From an uncultured Clostridia bacterium (GTDB taxonomy: Bacteria > Bacillota > Clostridia > TANB77 > CAG-508): a DNA stretch of 8,984 bases. The notes beneath the pieces were generated by a model, which saw only the letters and a list, made by a program, of their open reading frames with translations, was not told the origin of the DNA and ran no database searches. The stretch is from positions 1 to 8,984 of the forward strand of contig CANRLA010000057.1 in the NCBI GenBank assembly GCA_947631315.1, written 5' to 3'. Each line of letters opens with the position of its first letter. Position 1 is the stretch's first letter. Position numbers and translations under genes: made by a program. Below, piece by piece: positions 1 through 7,191 of the stretch.

Positions 1-657
1 GTAGATGATAAAGTTATTGTCGTTCCCGTTGCAATATTATCAAGATTCTCCTGTATTGTTTTTTCATTTGAACATTTAATATCTTCTGCACTGATAGTTA
101 TTTCTCCAACAAGTTCTACCTCATTTATTTTCGGCTTGTTTTCCAATTTTGAGTAGTCTTTTACTTCTTTTTTCAGGTTTTCTAAATCTTTTTGAGTTGC
201 GAATACAAGACTTTCATCTATAACAGCTGTAACATTTTCGGTATTACTTACAATAAGATTGATATTAATATATTTTTCTAAGATATCTGTTTCGCCTTTT
301 GGAGCAATATATTCGCCATTATCTCCAGCATTTCCATAAACAAAAAGGACCTCGGCTTGTGTGTCCGGATCCTCTGCAATTATACCTAATTCTCTCCAAT
401 TAAACCCTGTCTCCAAATCTGTATTAGTCAATTGAAATGTTACTTTTACAATATTATCTTGAACGACTTTTATTCCTGTAATACTTTGGCTTAACACTTC
501 ATTTTTTAGTTTAGTTAGTGTTACAATACTTTCTGAGCCACTTAATTTTCCATCTCCGAAGTGCTATTCTTTTTAATTTCAATAATTTTCCTGCTGTAAC
601 TTTAGCTTCTAGATTTCTCCCTGCATTTGTTAACACTAGTCCTCCAAAAACGGCCAT
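1..657 (-). pseudogene. Tail-collar fibre protein, N-terminal part, interrupted by a +1-type frameshift (partial)
   Basis: Receptor-binding or fibre-attachment protein at the baseplate rim. ATG at 655-657 with AGGTG upstream. The first 33 residues (MAVFGGLVLTNAGRNLEAKV to KLKRIAL) match the phage tail-collar fibre N-terminus. The frame then reads 15 unrelated residues and stops at TAA 511-513, a 48-residue product. Skipping one base after CTT (559-561), i.e. C558, restores an uninterrupted frame of 185 codons to the window edge: GDGKLSGSES, then FQLTNTDLETGFNWRELGII, FVYGNAGDNGEYIAPKGETD, NVTAVIDESLVFATQKDLE, and a linker DYSKLENKPKINEVELVG. The join gives IAL-GDG, the family's usual sequence. 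The 3' end of the gene is outside the window. It could be a real mutation, a sequence error, or (less likely) programmed frameshifting. Confidence 0.85.
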
Positions 658-658
658 T

Positions 659-1183
659 TTAATTCACCTGCCTTATTTCTATATATTCCCCAGTATGAAC
701 AATTCCAGCATAATATTTATTTTTAGATTCTTCAGTTTGATATAATGTTACAGTTATTATAAGATTTGCCGGCAGTTGTTCCCTGAGGTCTTTATTTAAT
801 AATATGGCTATATCTTGAAATAAAGCCATAATTTCAATTTTTACGCTATAATTATTATGATCAACATCCAATGTATAATTTTCTGGTCCAACTGTATTAT
901 TTAATTTATTTATTAACCAATTTATTGAGTACGGTAACCTATTATTAATTTTACTTAATATATTAAATCTTCTTGTTTCTATATCTGTTGTATTGTTTTG
1001 TATATTATATATTTTTTCATATCTTTCTAATCCATATCCCTCTGCGGTAGTTACTATTATTTCTTTTAATACATTTTCTATTTGCTCTTTTAAACTATCT
1101 ATTTCTTTATCTTCTACATTAAATATTTCTTTAAATTCTCTCACATCTTGTAAAAAAAGAGGCATATATTCAATTAACTTCAT
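659..1183 (-). CDS. xkdU: Baseplate protein, XkdU/YmfQ-like (DUF2313)
   Basis: It has 174 residues, similar in role to P2 gpI and Mu gp48: it joins the wedge to the tail fibre. Family features: an N-terminal MKLIEYMPLFLQDVREFKEIF (1-21, in parts), a helix with DSLKEQIENVLKEIIVTTAEGYGLERYEKIYNI (29-61, in parts), DIETRRFNILSKINNRLPYSINWLINKLN (67-95, in parts), and a C-terminal beta region ending LPANLIITV (137-145). The ATG overlaps the xkdT stop by four bases and has a full AAGGAGGT ribosome site inside the end of xkdT. It stops one base before the fibre gene's ATG. Confidence 0.92.
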   Translation of the reverse strand: MKLIEYMPLFLQDVREFKEIFNVEDKEIDSLKEQIENVLKEIIVTTAEGYGLERYEKIYNIQNNTTDIETRRFNILSKINNRLPYSINWLINKLNNTVGPENYTLDVDHNNYSVKIEIMALFQDIAILLNKDLREQLPANLIITVTLYQTEESKNKYYAGIVHTGEYIEIRQVN

Positions 1184-2268
1184 GATAGATTTACCTCCTT
1201 TAATATTGGGATTTCCATTTCTGTTAATTCAATATTAGATGTATCGGAATTTAAAGAAACAGCACTAATATCTAGTACTGTTTCTATATTCAATATTCTT
1301 GATTCTATTTGTGATATTCTAACAATTAGATTTTGCTCATCTTCCCAGTTTTTTCTTAGATCCAATAAATAATTTTTGATTTGTCTTTCTACTTCAGGCT
1401 TTACTTTTTCTAACTCAGAACCTTCAGTTAATGTTAGCGTAGCAGATACATTTATTTCATGTTCCGCAGCAGTATCAACAGTTACTTGATGTCCTATTGG
1501 AGCAAGTCCTATTCCTAAATTTGATTTTTGAGGACAAATTTCGTTTTGAACCTTTTCGACTAAAACGGAACTGGCCTTATTAAAGTCGCTATCTAATATG
1601 GTAAGTTTTACGGTGCCTCCACCATTCCATATAGGCGTTACTTTTACTGCTCCTACTCCCTGGATTTCTTTTGTTTTTTTCTTATAATCTGCAATATTAC
1701 CTGCAAATGCTTTTTCGTTTATTGTGTCAAAATATCTTGCTCTTAAGCTATCATCACTTTCTTCATCTTCTCCTGGTATTAGAACATCCGTAAGTTCTGC
1801 TCTTGCTAAATTTTGAATATAATCTACCGGTATCAAATTTCCTGCTACTCCATTTCCTATGATACCTGCTGTTTCACATTCCATTTTGAATTTACCCGTT
1901 TCGATTTTTTCAATAGCCTTAAATACTAAATCATCTATTGTAAATCTTTGTCCTATTTCTATATCCATTAAGCTATCTTCTGCATCATAAAAACTAGCTT
2001 GTTTTATTGCTTTAGTTGCTGCTTCCCTTGTTAATCCTATTTGGTTTGATAATCTATCCAGGTATTCTTCGACAGAAGTGTCAACGAATATTAAATCTAT
2101 GTTACTTTTTAATGTAATATACATCTGAGCCATTTCTGCCGCAGCTGGTGCTAAAGCATCATATATTATACTTCCCTCTCGTTTATCTAGCGTATTAGGT
2201 ATTCTATCTAACATACGATTTAAAATTGTATCATAATCAAAATACTCATCTAGCTCTTCCTGATTCAT
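1180..2268 (-). CDS. xkdT: Baseplate J/XkdT-like wedge protein (gp6/gpJ family)
   Basis: Major wedge protein that forms the baseplate periphery and changes shape on contraction. It has 362 residues, near the 348 of PBSX XkdT. Visible family signatures: an N-terminal helical region with NTLDKREGSIIYDALAPAAAEMAQMY (25-50, in parts), SVEEYLDRLSNQIGLTREAATKA (65-87, in parts), the acidic EDEESDDSLRARYFD (167-181), AGNIADYKK (189-197), GVGAVKVTPIWNGGGTV (204-220), and LAPIGHQVTVDTAAEHEINVSATLTL (255-280, in parts). The start overlaps the xkdS-like stop by one base with GGGTGG upstream. The TGA stop overlaps the next ATG by four bases (ATGA, 1180-1183). TGA as a real stop argues for the standard bacterial code. 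Confidence 0.95.
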   Translation of the reverse strand: MNQEELDEYFDYDTILNRMLDRIPNTLDKREGSIIYDALAPAAAEMAQMYITLKSNIDLIFVDTSVEEYLDRLSNQIGLTREAATKAIKQASFYDAEDSLMDIEIGQRFTIDDLVFKAIEKIETGKFKMECETAGIIGNGVAGNLIPVDYIQNLARAELTDVLIPGEDEESDDSLRARYFDTINEKAFAGNIADYKKKTKEIQGVGAVKVTPIWNGGGTVKLTILDSDFNKASSVLVEKVQNEICPQKSNLGIGLAPIGHQVTVDTAAEHEINVSATLTLTEGSELEKVKPEVERQIKNYLLDLRKNWEDEQNLIVRISQIESRILNIETVLDISAVSLNSDTSNIELTEMEIPILKEVNLS

Positions 2269-2675
2269 TAAATGTTCACCACCCTTTCCATTTCTAGTGT
2301 TCCAGCTGTTGTCATTACGGAAAATGTTGCTACTATTTTATTTTTTATTGTTTCAAAGCTAAAATTATTTATATCTACTATTCTTGTATCTTGTAATAAT
2401 GCTTCTTTAATTACTCTTTCTAACTCCGGCACTACAAATGCTGAGTTTTCTCCTATTAAATGTTTCGTTTCAATTCCGTAATTCCAACTATAAATAAGGT
2501 GATCAAATCGTTCTGTATTTAAAATACAATAAATTGTTTGTTTTATTGCCTCTAAATTATCGCAAAAACCAGAAATAATATTTTTTTCTTTATCTAAATA
2601 ATAAGTTTTATTCGGTTGCTCGGTAACTGTTTCAACATTATTAATTAATATATTATTCTCTGTATTAGGTGTCAT
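2268..2675 (-). CDS. xkdS: Baseplate wedge/sheath initiator, XkdS-like (DUF2634, gp25-like role)
   Basis: It has 135 residues. Motifs of the DUF2634/XkdS family are clear: KTYYLDKEKNIISGFCDNLEAIKQTIYCILNTERF (23-57, in parts), LIYSWNYGIETKHLIGE (60-76), and VPELERVIKEALLQDTRIVDINNFSF (82-107, in parts). Proteins in this position act like T4 gp25 and P2 gpW, linking the wedges to the first sheath ring. ATG follows AAGGTGG. The stop overlaps the next start by one base (TAATG at 2266-2270), suggesting translational coupling to the XkdT-like gene. Confidence 0.92.
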   Translation of the reverse strand: MTPNTENNILINNVETVTEQPNKTYYLDKEKNIISGFCDNLEAIKQTIYCILNTERFDHLIYSWNYGIETKHLIGENSAFVVPELERVIKEALLQDTRIVDINNFSFETIKNKIVATFSVMTTAGTLEMERVVNI

Positions 2676-2692
2676 TGTTTTACCACCTTTCT

Positions 2693-3175
2693 TTAAATTT
2701 TATCTAATACAACAAAATTTAATCCTCCTTGTTGTTGTAATAAAATCACATTGTCGCCCACTTTTAATGCGTTATGCACTGTGATTTTTTTTGTACCTTT
2801 AATCGCATGATTATGCGTTAAATTTATATTTTGTGTTTCAACATTTAAAGTATTGGATACCTCATTTGTAATCGATACACTTGTACCTTCAGCAGAGCCA
2901 CTTGAATTTACTGATATATCTCCACTTAATGAATGTGCATGATTTGCATCTAATACTTTATTCTCTGTCATCCAATCCATAGTTACATCAACTGTATAAT
3001 CTTTGACATTTTTAGTTAATATCAAAAATTCGCTCGTTAATGTCATCTTTTGTTCCACAGCAATTTCAAGCGGATTTGCTTTAGTTACTGTTCCAAATAA
3101 AACAGCGGTGGGAGCATTTGCATCCGTTGCTCCCACTGCCATTTTCTTAATTATTTCTCCAAATGAACTTCCCAC
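2693..3175 (-). CDS. xkdR: XkdR/DUF2577-like baseplate protein, likely spike component, with HxH motifs
   Basis: It has 160 residues. Ends match the DUF2577/XkdR family: APTAVLFGTVTKANPLEIAVEQK (21-43, in parts), SEFLILTKNVKDY (48-60), then ITVHNALKVGDNVILLQQQGG and FVVLDKI (131-160). These look like an OB-type beta barrel, which fits a tube-to-spike adaptor (inference). Between them lies a Ser/Thr/Asn-rich insert of about 60 residues flanked by H79-A-H81 and H121-N-H123. Paired HxH motifs coordinate iron at the tip of phage P2/phi92-type spikes, but the location here differs. The start is GTG (3173-3175), preceded immediately by an in-frame TAA, so no longer protein is possible. AGGAGG lies 10 bases upstream. 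A GC-rich hairpin covers codons 14 to 23. Lies between hub and gp25-like gene, as expected for a spike-region protein. Confidence 0.83.
   Translation of the reverse strand: MGSSFGEIIKKMAVGATDANAPTAVLFGTVTKANPLEIAVEQKMTLTSEFLILTKNVKDYTVDVTMDWMTENKVLDANHAHSLSGDISVNSSGSAEGTSVSITNEVSNTLNVETQNINLTHNHAIKGTKKITVHNALKVGDNVILLQQQGGLNFVVLDKI
3108..3136 (-). repeat. GC-rich inverted repeat near the 5' end of the xkdR-like gene
   Basis: GTGGGAGC (3108-3115) and GCTCCCAC (3129-3136) are exact reverse complements around a 13-base loop. Beyond one mismatch (in the transcript) two more pairs can form. The arms are 75 percent G+C in DNA that is about one third G+C. It covers codons 14-23, shortly after the GTG start, where mRNA structure can affect early elongation. 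It may also be accidental. Confidence 0.55.
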
Positions 3176-3192
3176 TTAACTTCTACCTCCTA

Positions 3193-4155
3193 CTATTGTG
3201 ATACAAAGTTTTGTCCTCTCAAAGTTAAATCCATAAAATGTTCTCCGTTTTTAAATTTATGAGTTGCTTTCTCTACTAACATAAAGTTTTGTAGTTTTAC
3301 ATCTCCTAAATCTAAATTTACTACAATCAATGAGCCACCTCTAACTCTTATGTCTCCAATTGCATCTTTTATTTGCAGATTTCTCGTTTTTTGGTTATAT
3401 AAATCTAAAAGTGCTTTGGCTTTTACTGCTCCATTTGTTTTTTCATCAATAGTATCAAAAAATTGTAATACACCCCATTTGTTTATATTAGAACTATCTT
3501 TTGCCATATATACTTCTCTTTTTCCCGTCTCAGAATTGTCGTAGGTTAATTTTATTTGGTTATATGTATCAGAATCTATTGAACTTTCATAATCGTAATT
3601 TTGACCTGTTTCCTCGTCAATTACAATGCCTACTTTCATTCTTTCAAGATTCTTCAAGCATAATTTTCCAAAGTCATCGTATAATACATACATTTCTTTT
3701 CTGTTTCTTATAGTTTCATCTACTGCATTAAGGATAATATCAAACAATTCCTTATTAGATTCTGTTTTTTTAGCAATAGCATATCCAGTGTTTTCTAATG
3801 TTCCTACATTTAATTGATAATTATTAGCAATTATTCTTACTAATTCGTCTGCCCTTTTATTTGTATAAACCATCGTGTCTTTATTTTTTAGATACCTTAA
3901 TTGATCGTAGGCTGTTGTTTTTATTAGTTGTTCTTTATCTCTTTTTTTCTTAAATACAAAGCCATAAAATACATTTTGATTATCTACTTTAAAAGATACA
4001 GGATTTCCTTCTTCAAAATTTATAATGCTATCTTTTACTATATTAAATTCTAATTTTCCCGCAGCAGCTTTTCTTTCAGTGGTCCATTTAATTTCATCCT
4101 GTACAACTGGTTCATATACAGTATTTTCGTTTTGTATTAATAATTGTTGTGCCAT
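3193..4155 (-). CDS. xkdQ: Baseplate hub protein, XkdQ-like (gp27/gpD family)
   Basis: Forms the ring at the distal end of the tube on which the spike sits. It has 320 residues, close to PBSX XkdQ. Family features: N-terminal strand-rich part with IKWTTERKAAAGKLEFNIVKD (22-42, read in parts) and a PVSFKVDNQNVFYGFVFKK stretch (52-70); TTAYDQLRYLKNKDTMVYTNKRADELVRIIA (80-110, in parts), the most typical stretch; YVLYDDFGKLCLKNLE (156-171); a SSIDSDTYNQIKLTYDN segment (191-207); and a C-terminal FKNGEHFMDLTLRG (301-314). No NlpC/P60, lysozyme or other cell-wall hydrolase domain is fused, unlike some clostridial hub proteins. The ATG follows AGGAGGTGG closely. The ribosome site lies between this start and the xkdP-like stop. 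Confidence 0.9.
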   Translation of the reverse strand: MAQQLLIQNENTVYEPVVQDEIKWTTERKAAAGKLEFNIVKDSIINFEEGNPVSFKVDNQNVFYGFVFKKKRDKEQLIKTTAYDQLRYLKNKDTMVYTNKRADELVRIIANNYQLNVGTLENTGYAIAKKTESNKELFDIILNAVDETIRNRKEMYVLYDDFGKLCLKNLERMKVGIVIDEETGQNYDYESSIDSDTYNQIKLTYDNSETGKREVYMAKDSSNINKWGVLQFFDTIDEKTNGAVKAKALLDLYNQKTRNLQIKDAIGDIRVRGGSLIVVNLDLGDVKLQNFMLVEKATHKFKNGEHFMDLTLRGQNFVSQ

Positions 4156-4168
4156 TTTCCACCTCCTA

Positions 4169-4849
4169 TTAAGCAGGTATCCAAAATACTTGCCCTGGAT
4201 AAATAAGGTTTGGATTTTTTATTTTATCTCTATTAGCATTATAAATAGTAGTATATTTACTACCATTGCCATAAAACCTTTTAGCAATGTTCCATAAACA
4301 ATCGCCACTTTTAACAGTATAATTTTGCCCTGATGGAGCTGGTGTTGCTTGTGCAGTATTATTTGTTGTTACAGTTCTTACTGGTTCCGGTGGTTTATAT
4401 TGTTTTATTGTTACTTGAACCGTTTTTGTAGAATATTCTCTATATTGCTTTAGTTTGATTTTTACCTTAACATCAAATCCATCTTTTGCATTTTCACTTA
4501 TTGTATATTCTTCAAGCGCTACTTTTATATTTGTATCAAAAGTAACAGTACCACTTGGCAATTTTCTTGAAACAATAAATTGAAAAGCACTTCTATTTAT
4601 CTTTAAACTTTCCAATACCCCTAAATAATATTTAGCATCTTGATATCCGTTTGCATACATAGCAAACGGATACCTAACATTTGGTAGTAATACTTCAAAT
4701 TCTATTGTTGTTAGACCTGCGTTTTTTAATACATTTATTTCGGTATAATTTATTAGATCATAGGTTTTATTTTTATTACCAATTTTTATATCTAACTTTT
4801 CCGGAGGTACTGGAAGAAGTACATTACCTAAATAAAAATAGTAAGCCAT
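4169..4849 (-). CDS. xkdP: LysM-containing baseplate protein, XkdP-like
   Basis: Baseplate component of the PBSX-type tail, thought to sit near the hub and compared with T4 gp53, which also has a LysM-like fold. It has 226 residues. The N-terminal domain, about 1-150, carries the family signature VRYPFAMYANGYQDAKYYL (58-76) and AFQFIVSR (88-95). A Pro/Thr/Asn-rich linker spans about 151-175, and a LysM domain fills 177-225 (YTVKSGDCLWNIAKRFYG, then NPNLIYPGQVFWIP). In tail proteins LysM may bind other baseplate parts or peptidoglycan, and the sequence does not decide. ATG follows AGGAGG with an 8-base spacer, and the tape-measure stop TAG is part of that ribosome site (TAGGAGG). A perfect 11-bp inverted repeat (4644-4672) lies inside the coding sequence. 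Confidence 0.92.
   Translation of the reverse strand: MAYYFYLGNVLLPVPPEKLDIKIGNKNKTYDLINYTEINVLKNAGLTTIEFEVLLPNVRYPFAMYANGYQDAKYYLGVLESLKINRSAFQFIVSRKLPSGTVTFDTNIKVALEEYTISENAKDGFDVKVKIKLKQYREYSTKTVQVTIKQYKPPEPVRTVTTNNTAQATPAPSGQNYTVKSGDCLWNIAKRFYGNGSKYTTIYNANRDKIKNPNLIYPGQVFWIPA
4644..4672 (-). repeat. Perfect 11-bp inverted repeat inside the xkdP-like gene
   Basis: Arms TATCCGTTTGC (4644-4654) and GCAAACGGATA (4662-4672) are exact reverse complements around a 7-base loop (ATACATA on the plus strand). In the mRNA this would form a stable hairpin over codons of the conserved YPFAMYANGY segment (residues 60-69). No T tract follows, so it is not an intrinsic terminator. The amino acid sequence there is family-typical, so the repeat may be a by-product of codon choice. 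Confidence 0.7.
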
Positions 4850-4861
4850 AACATCTTCCTC

Positions 4862-7180
4862 CTATTCATGTACGCTTTCAGAAACATACTCTAATTCTTC
4901 CTCTAGCCTATCTCTTAATCTATCTACAATTCCATCTATGTCCGTTTCTCCATTGATATTATTATTATTGTTCATTTCTACTTTAATTTCAGCTGTAGTA
5001 AATCTGTTTATAGTATCTCTTTCAGCAATGTCTAACAGATATTGTAAATCCTCATCAGAAATTTCTGCAGTATTATCAGCAGTATCTTTTGTATTGCCTG
5101 CTATATCTCCCAATGTTCCACTATTATCTAGGCCTCCTGACAAGTCAAAACTATTCATAGCATCCTTTATTGCAGTACCTGCATTGTTAATCCAATCGTT
5201 TCTATGTGCTGTTCTATCCTCTCTTGTTGCATTTAATTCTATGGCCTTGTTTTGAATTTCTGTGGCTCCTGCTGCTAATTCTGCACTAAAGTCTGCCTTC
5301 ATAGAATTTATTTTGTCCATTGTTCCTTCCATTTCGGCAGCCATATCTTGCAATTTTTGATTTCTATCTATAACTCTTTCTTCCATTCCCTTAGCAAAAT
5401 CATCTGCAAATGTTGCAGATTCAACTGTGTCTATTTCTACTCCTGGTATTTTATTTAAAACATTTATAATTCCATTAACTATTCCAACAACTCCATTATA
5501 TAAGCCTTGAAATATTGCTAATATTCCTAAACAAACTGCATCAATTCCTGTTTGAAGTCCATACCAAGCTGTCATTATACCTAACAAACAGGTCTGAACT
5601 CCTAGCCACAAATACATTACAGCTAATTGTAACCCAAACCAAATAGCCTTTATACCTAAACCTGCTGTTAATATTCCTATATACAATGAATCCCAAGCAA
5701 ATAGCATCCAATAAGCTACATCATCATTTGTAAACCACAAATATGTTAATGCCGCTATTAATGCAATTATAAGTATAACTATCCAAGTAATTGGGCAAGC
5801 AAATAAAGCTGCATTTAAACTCCACTGTGAACCAGCTGCACCGGCGGTTGCTATTGCATCTTCAGCAGCTGCGGCTGCTTTTACTTGATGAGCAAATGCA
5901 ACAGCGCTAAGTACTGCACTTGTTATTGCAGAAATAACATTAAATGCTACATACGCTGCTACTATTCCCCATATTATTGGAGCAAAAGGTTCTAATATGC
6001 TAATTAACCAAGAAACCCCTTCTATTAGCCCTAATATTGCTTGTGCAGCTAAACTTGCTCCATTAATAAACATATTAAACATTTCTTGAACTTGTTCGTT
6101 ATTTGCTAATTCATTTATTTTTATTAATACCGGATCCAGCGCTTTTATAGCAATATTTTTAGCTTTGGTCCAAATTTGGCTCCAAGTCATAGGCATTTTT
6201 GCAAATCTAGCATTTGTTTCATCCGCTGCAGCAAGCATTGCATTTTTTACTACACTAGCTGATATCTGACCTTCCGCTGCCATTTCTCTTATTTTTCCAA
6301 TGTCAACATTTAAGTAATCTGCTATATTTTGAACTATTTGAGGTGCATTTGAAAATACTGCATTTAAATCTTGGCCTCTAAGGATACCTGAAGATAGTGC
6401 TTGTGTCAAGTTATACATTGTAGATTCAATTCCGCTTGCACTTGCTCCGGAAATAACAAAAGTTTTATTTAATTGTTCTGCGAAAGCTATTAATTCATCA
6501 TTATTTTTAAATGCTTTTCCAGCTTGTAGTCCTAACTTTGCAATAGTATCAGTTGTTTGTTGGTAAGCCGCCCTTGATCGCATTGCTGAAGCAAATATTT
6601 TATTTTCTAATTCTTGTACACTTCCGCCATCATCTACTATATAACTTAGCCTAGCTCTATTGTTAGTTACCTCATCTGATAAGTCCATAAGATTTTTAAT
6701 TGCGGTAATTCCACCTATTGTTACCGCAACTTTCTTTATAGTATTTAATAATTTATTTCCGTGTAAATCCGCAGTATTTAATGAATTATTAAATTTATCT
6801 TGTTCTTCATTGTTTTGCTTTATTCCATTTGTGACTTTATCATAATCCGCTTTTAAATCTTGAACTAAATTTCTTTGTTCTCTTACACTTGCTATAATAT
6901 CTTGTGCTTGTGCTGTTTGTGTACCTTGTGTTGATATTATTCTTCTAGCTTCAGATTCTACTTGTCTTAATGTTTGCAATTCCGCTTGATATGCTAATTC
7001 TGTTTGTAATGCAGAGGATGTCATTTTTTCCGCATTGTTAATTGCTTGTGTAGGAGCAACAGACATTTGATTATTTAACTTTTCAAAACCAGTTGTAGTC
7101 TTATTTAACTTTGAATTTATTCTCTCGAATATAGAGGAAGCCATATCTTGTACTACTATTGCGGTTCTAATTGTAGCCAT
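4862..7180 (-). CDS. Tail tape measure protein
   Basis: Sets tail length during assembly and leaves the tail at injection. This is the positional equivalent of PBSX xkdO. It has 772 residues from the ATG at 7178-7180, chosen over an in-frame GTG six bases upstream because AGGAGG (7188-7193) is 7 bases from the ATG but only 1 from the GTG. Layout: a Gln/Glu/Lys-rich coiled-coil region, about 20-140; a tape-measure N-terminal-type domain, about 158-345 (DEVTNNRARLSYIVDDGG, QALSSGILRGQDLNAVFSNA, PQIVQNIADYLNV, MTWSQIWTKAKN); a strongly hydrophobic block, about 375-575, with Trp/Phe-rich segments (WFGLQ, WLGVQ, WYGLQ); then a polar C-terminus with GNTKDTADNTAEISDEDLQYLLD and an Asn run near 737-742. 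No lytic transglycosylase or peptidase domain is recognisable. It is shorter than PBSX XkdO. By the general rule of about 1.5 angstrom per residue it implies a tail of roughly 115 nm (inference). Confidence 0.93.
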   Translation of the reverse strand: MATIRTAIVVQDMASSIFERINSKLNKTTTGFEKLNNQMSVAPTQAINNAEKMTSSALQTELAYQAELQTLRQVESEARRIISTQGTQTAQAQDIIASVREQRNLVQDLKADYDKVTNGIKQNNEEQDKFNNSLNTADLHGNKLLNTIKKVAVTIGGITAIKNLMDLSDEVTNNRARLSYIVDDGGSVQELENKIFASAMRSRAAYQQTTDTIAKLGLQAGKAFKNNDELIAFAEQLNKTFVISGASASGIESTMYNLTQALSSGILRGQDLNAVFSNAPQIVQNIADYLNVDIGKIREMAAEGQISASVVKNAMLAAADETNARFAKMPMTWSQIWTKAKNIAIKALDPVLIKINELANNEQVQEMFNMFINGASLAAQAILGLIEGVSWLISILEPFAPIIWGIVAAYVAFNVISAITSAVLSAVAFAHQVKAAAAAEDAIATAGAAGSQWSLNAALFACPITWIVILIIALIAALTYLWFTNDDVAYWMLFAWDSLYIGILTAGLGIKAIWFGLQLAVMYLWLGVQTCLLGIMTAWYGLQTGIDAVCLGILAIFQGLYNGVVGIVNGIINVLNKIPGVEIDTVESATFADDFAKGMEERVIDRNQKLQDMAAEMEGTMDKINSMKADFSAELAAGATEIQNKAIELNATREDRTAHRNDWINNAGTAIKDAMNSFDLSGGLDNSGTLGDIAGNTKDTADNTAEISDEDLQYLLDIAERDTINRFTTAEIKVEMNNNNNINGETDIDGIVDRLRDRLEEELEYVSESVHE

Positions 7181-7191
7181 ATACACTCCTC

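Noticed and set aside
518..1238. Plus-strand open frames at 518-745 and 993-1238
   Set aside because: They are antisense to the fibre and XkdU-like genes, rich in Phe/Ile/Ser/Leu as expected from the complement of AT-rich coding DNA, and lack a convincing ribosome site or recognisable domains.
4955..4970. ATT/AAT trinucleotide run as a phase-variable microsatellite
   Set aside because: It encodes an Asn run in the tape-measure C-terminus, is interrupted and short, and its three-base unit would not shift the frame.
3350..5255. Plus-strand open frames within 3350-3817, 4025-4297 and 4938-5255, some with apparent hydrophobic stretches
   Set aside because: They are shadows of the XkdQ-like, XkdP-like and tape measure genes, which have strong family matches. 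The apparent membrane segments are composition artefacts.
7181..7186. GTG at 7184-7186 as the tape measure start
   Set aside because: It is only one base from the AGGAGG, too close for initiation. The ATG six bases downstream has a 7-base spacer.
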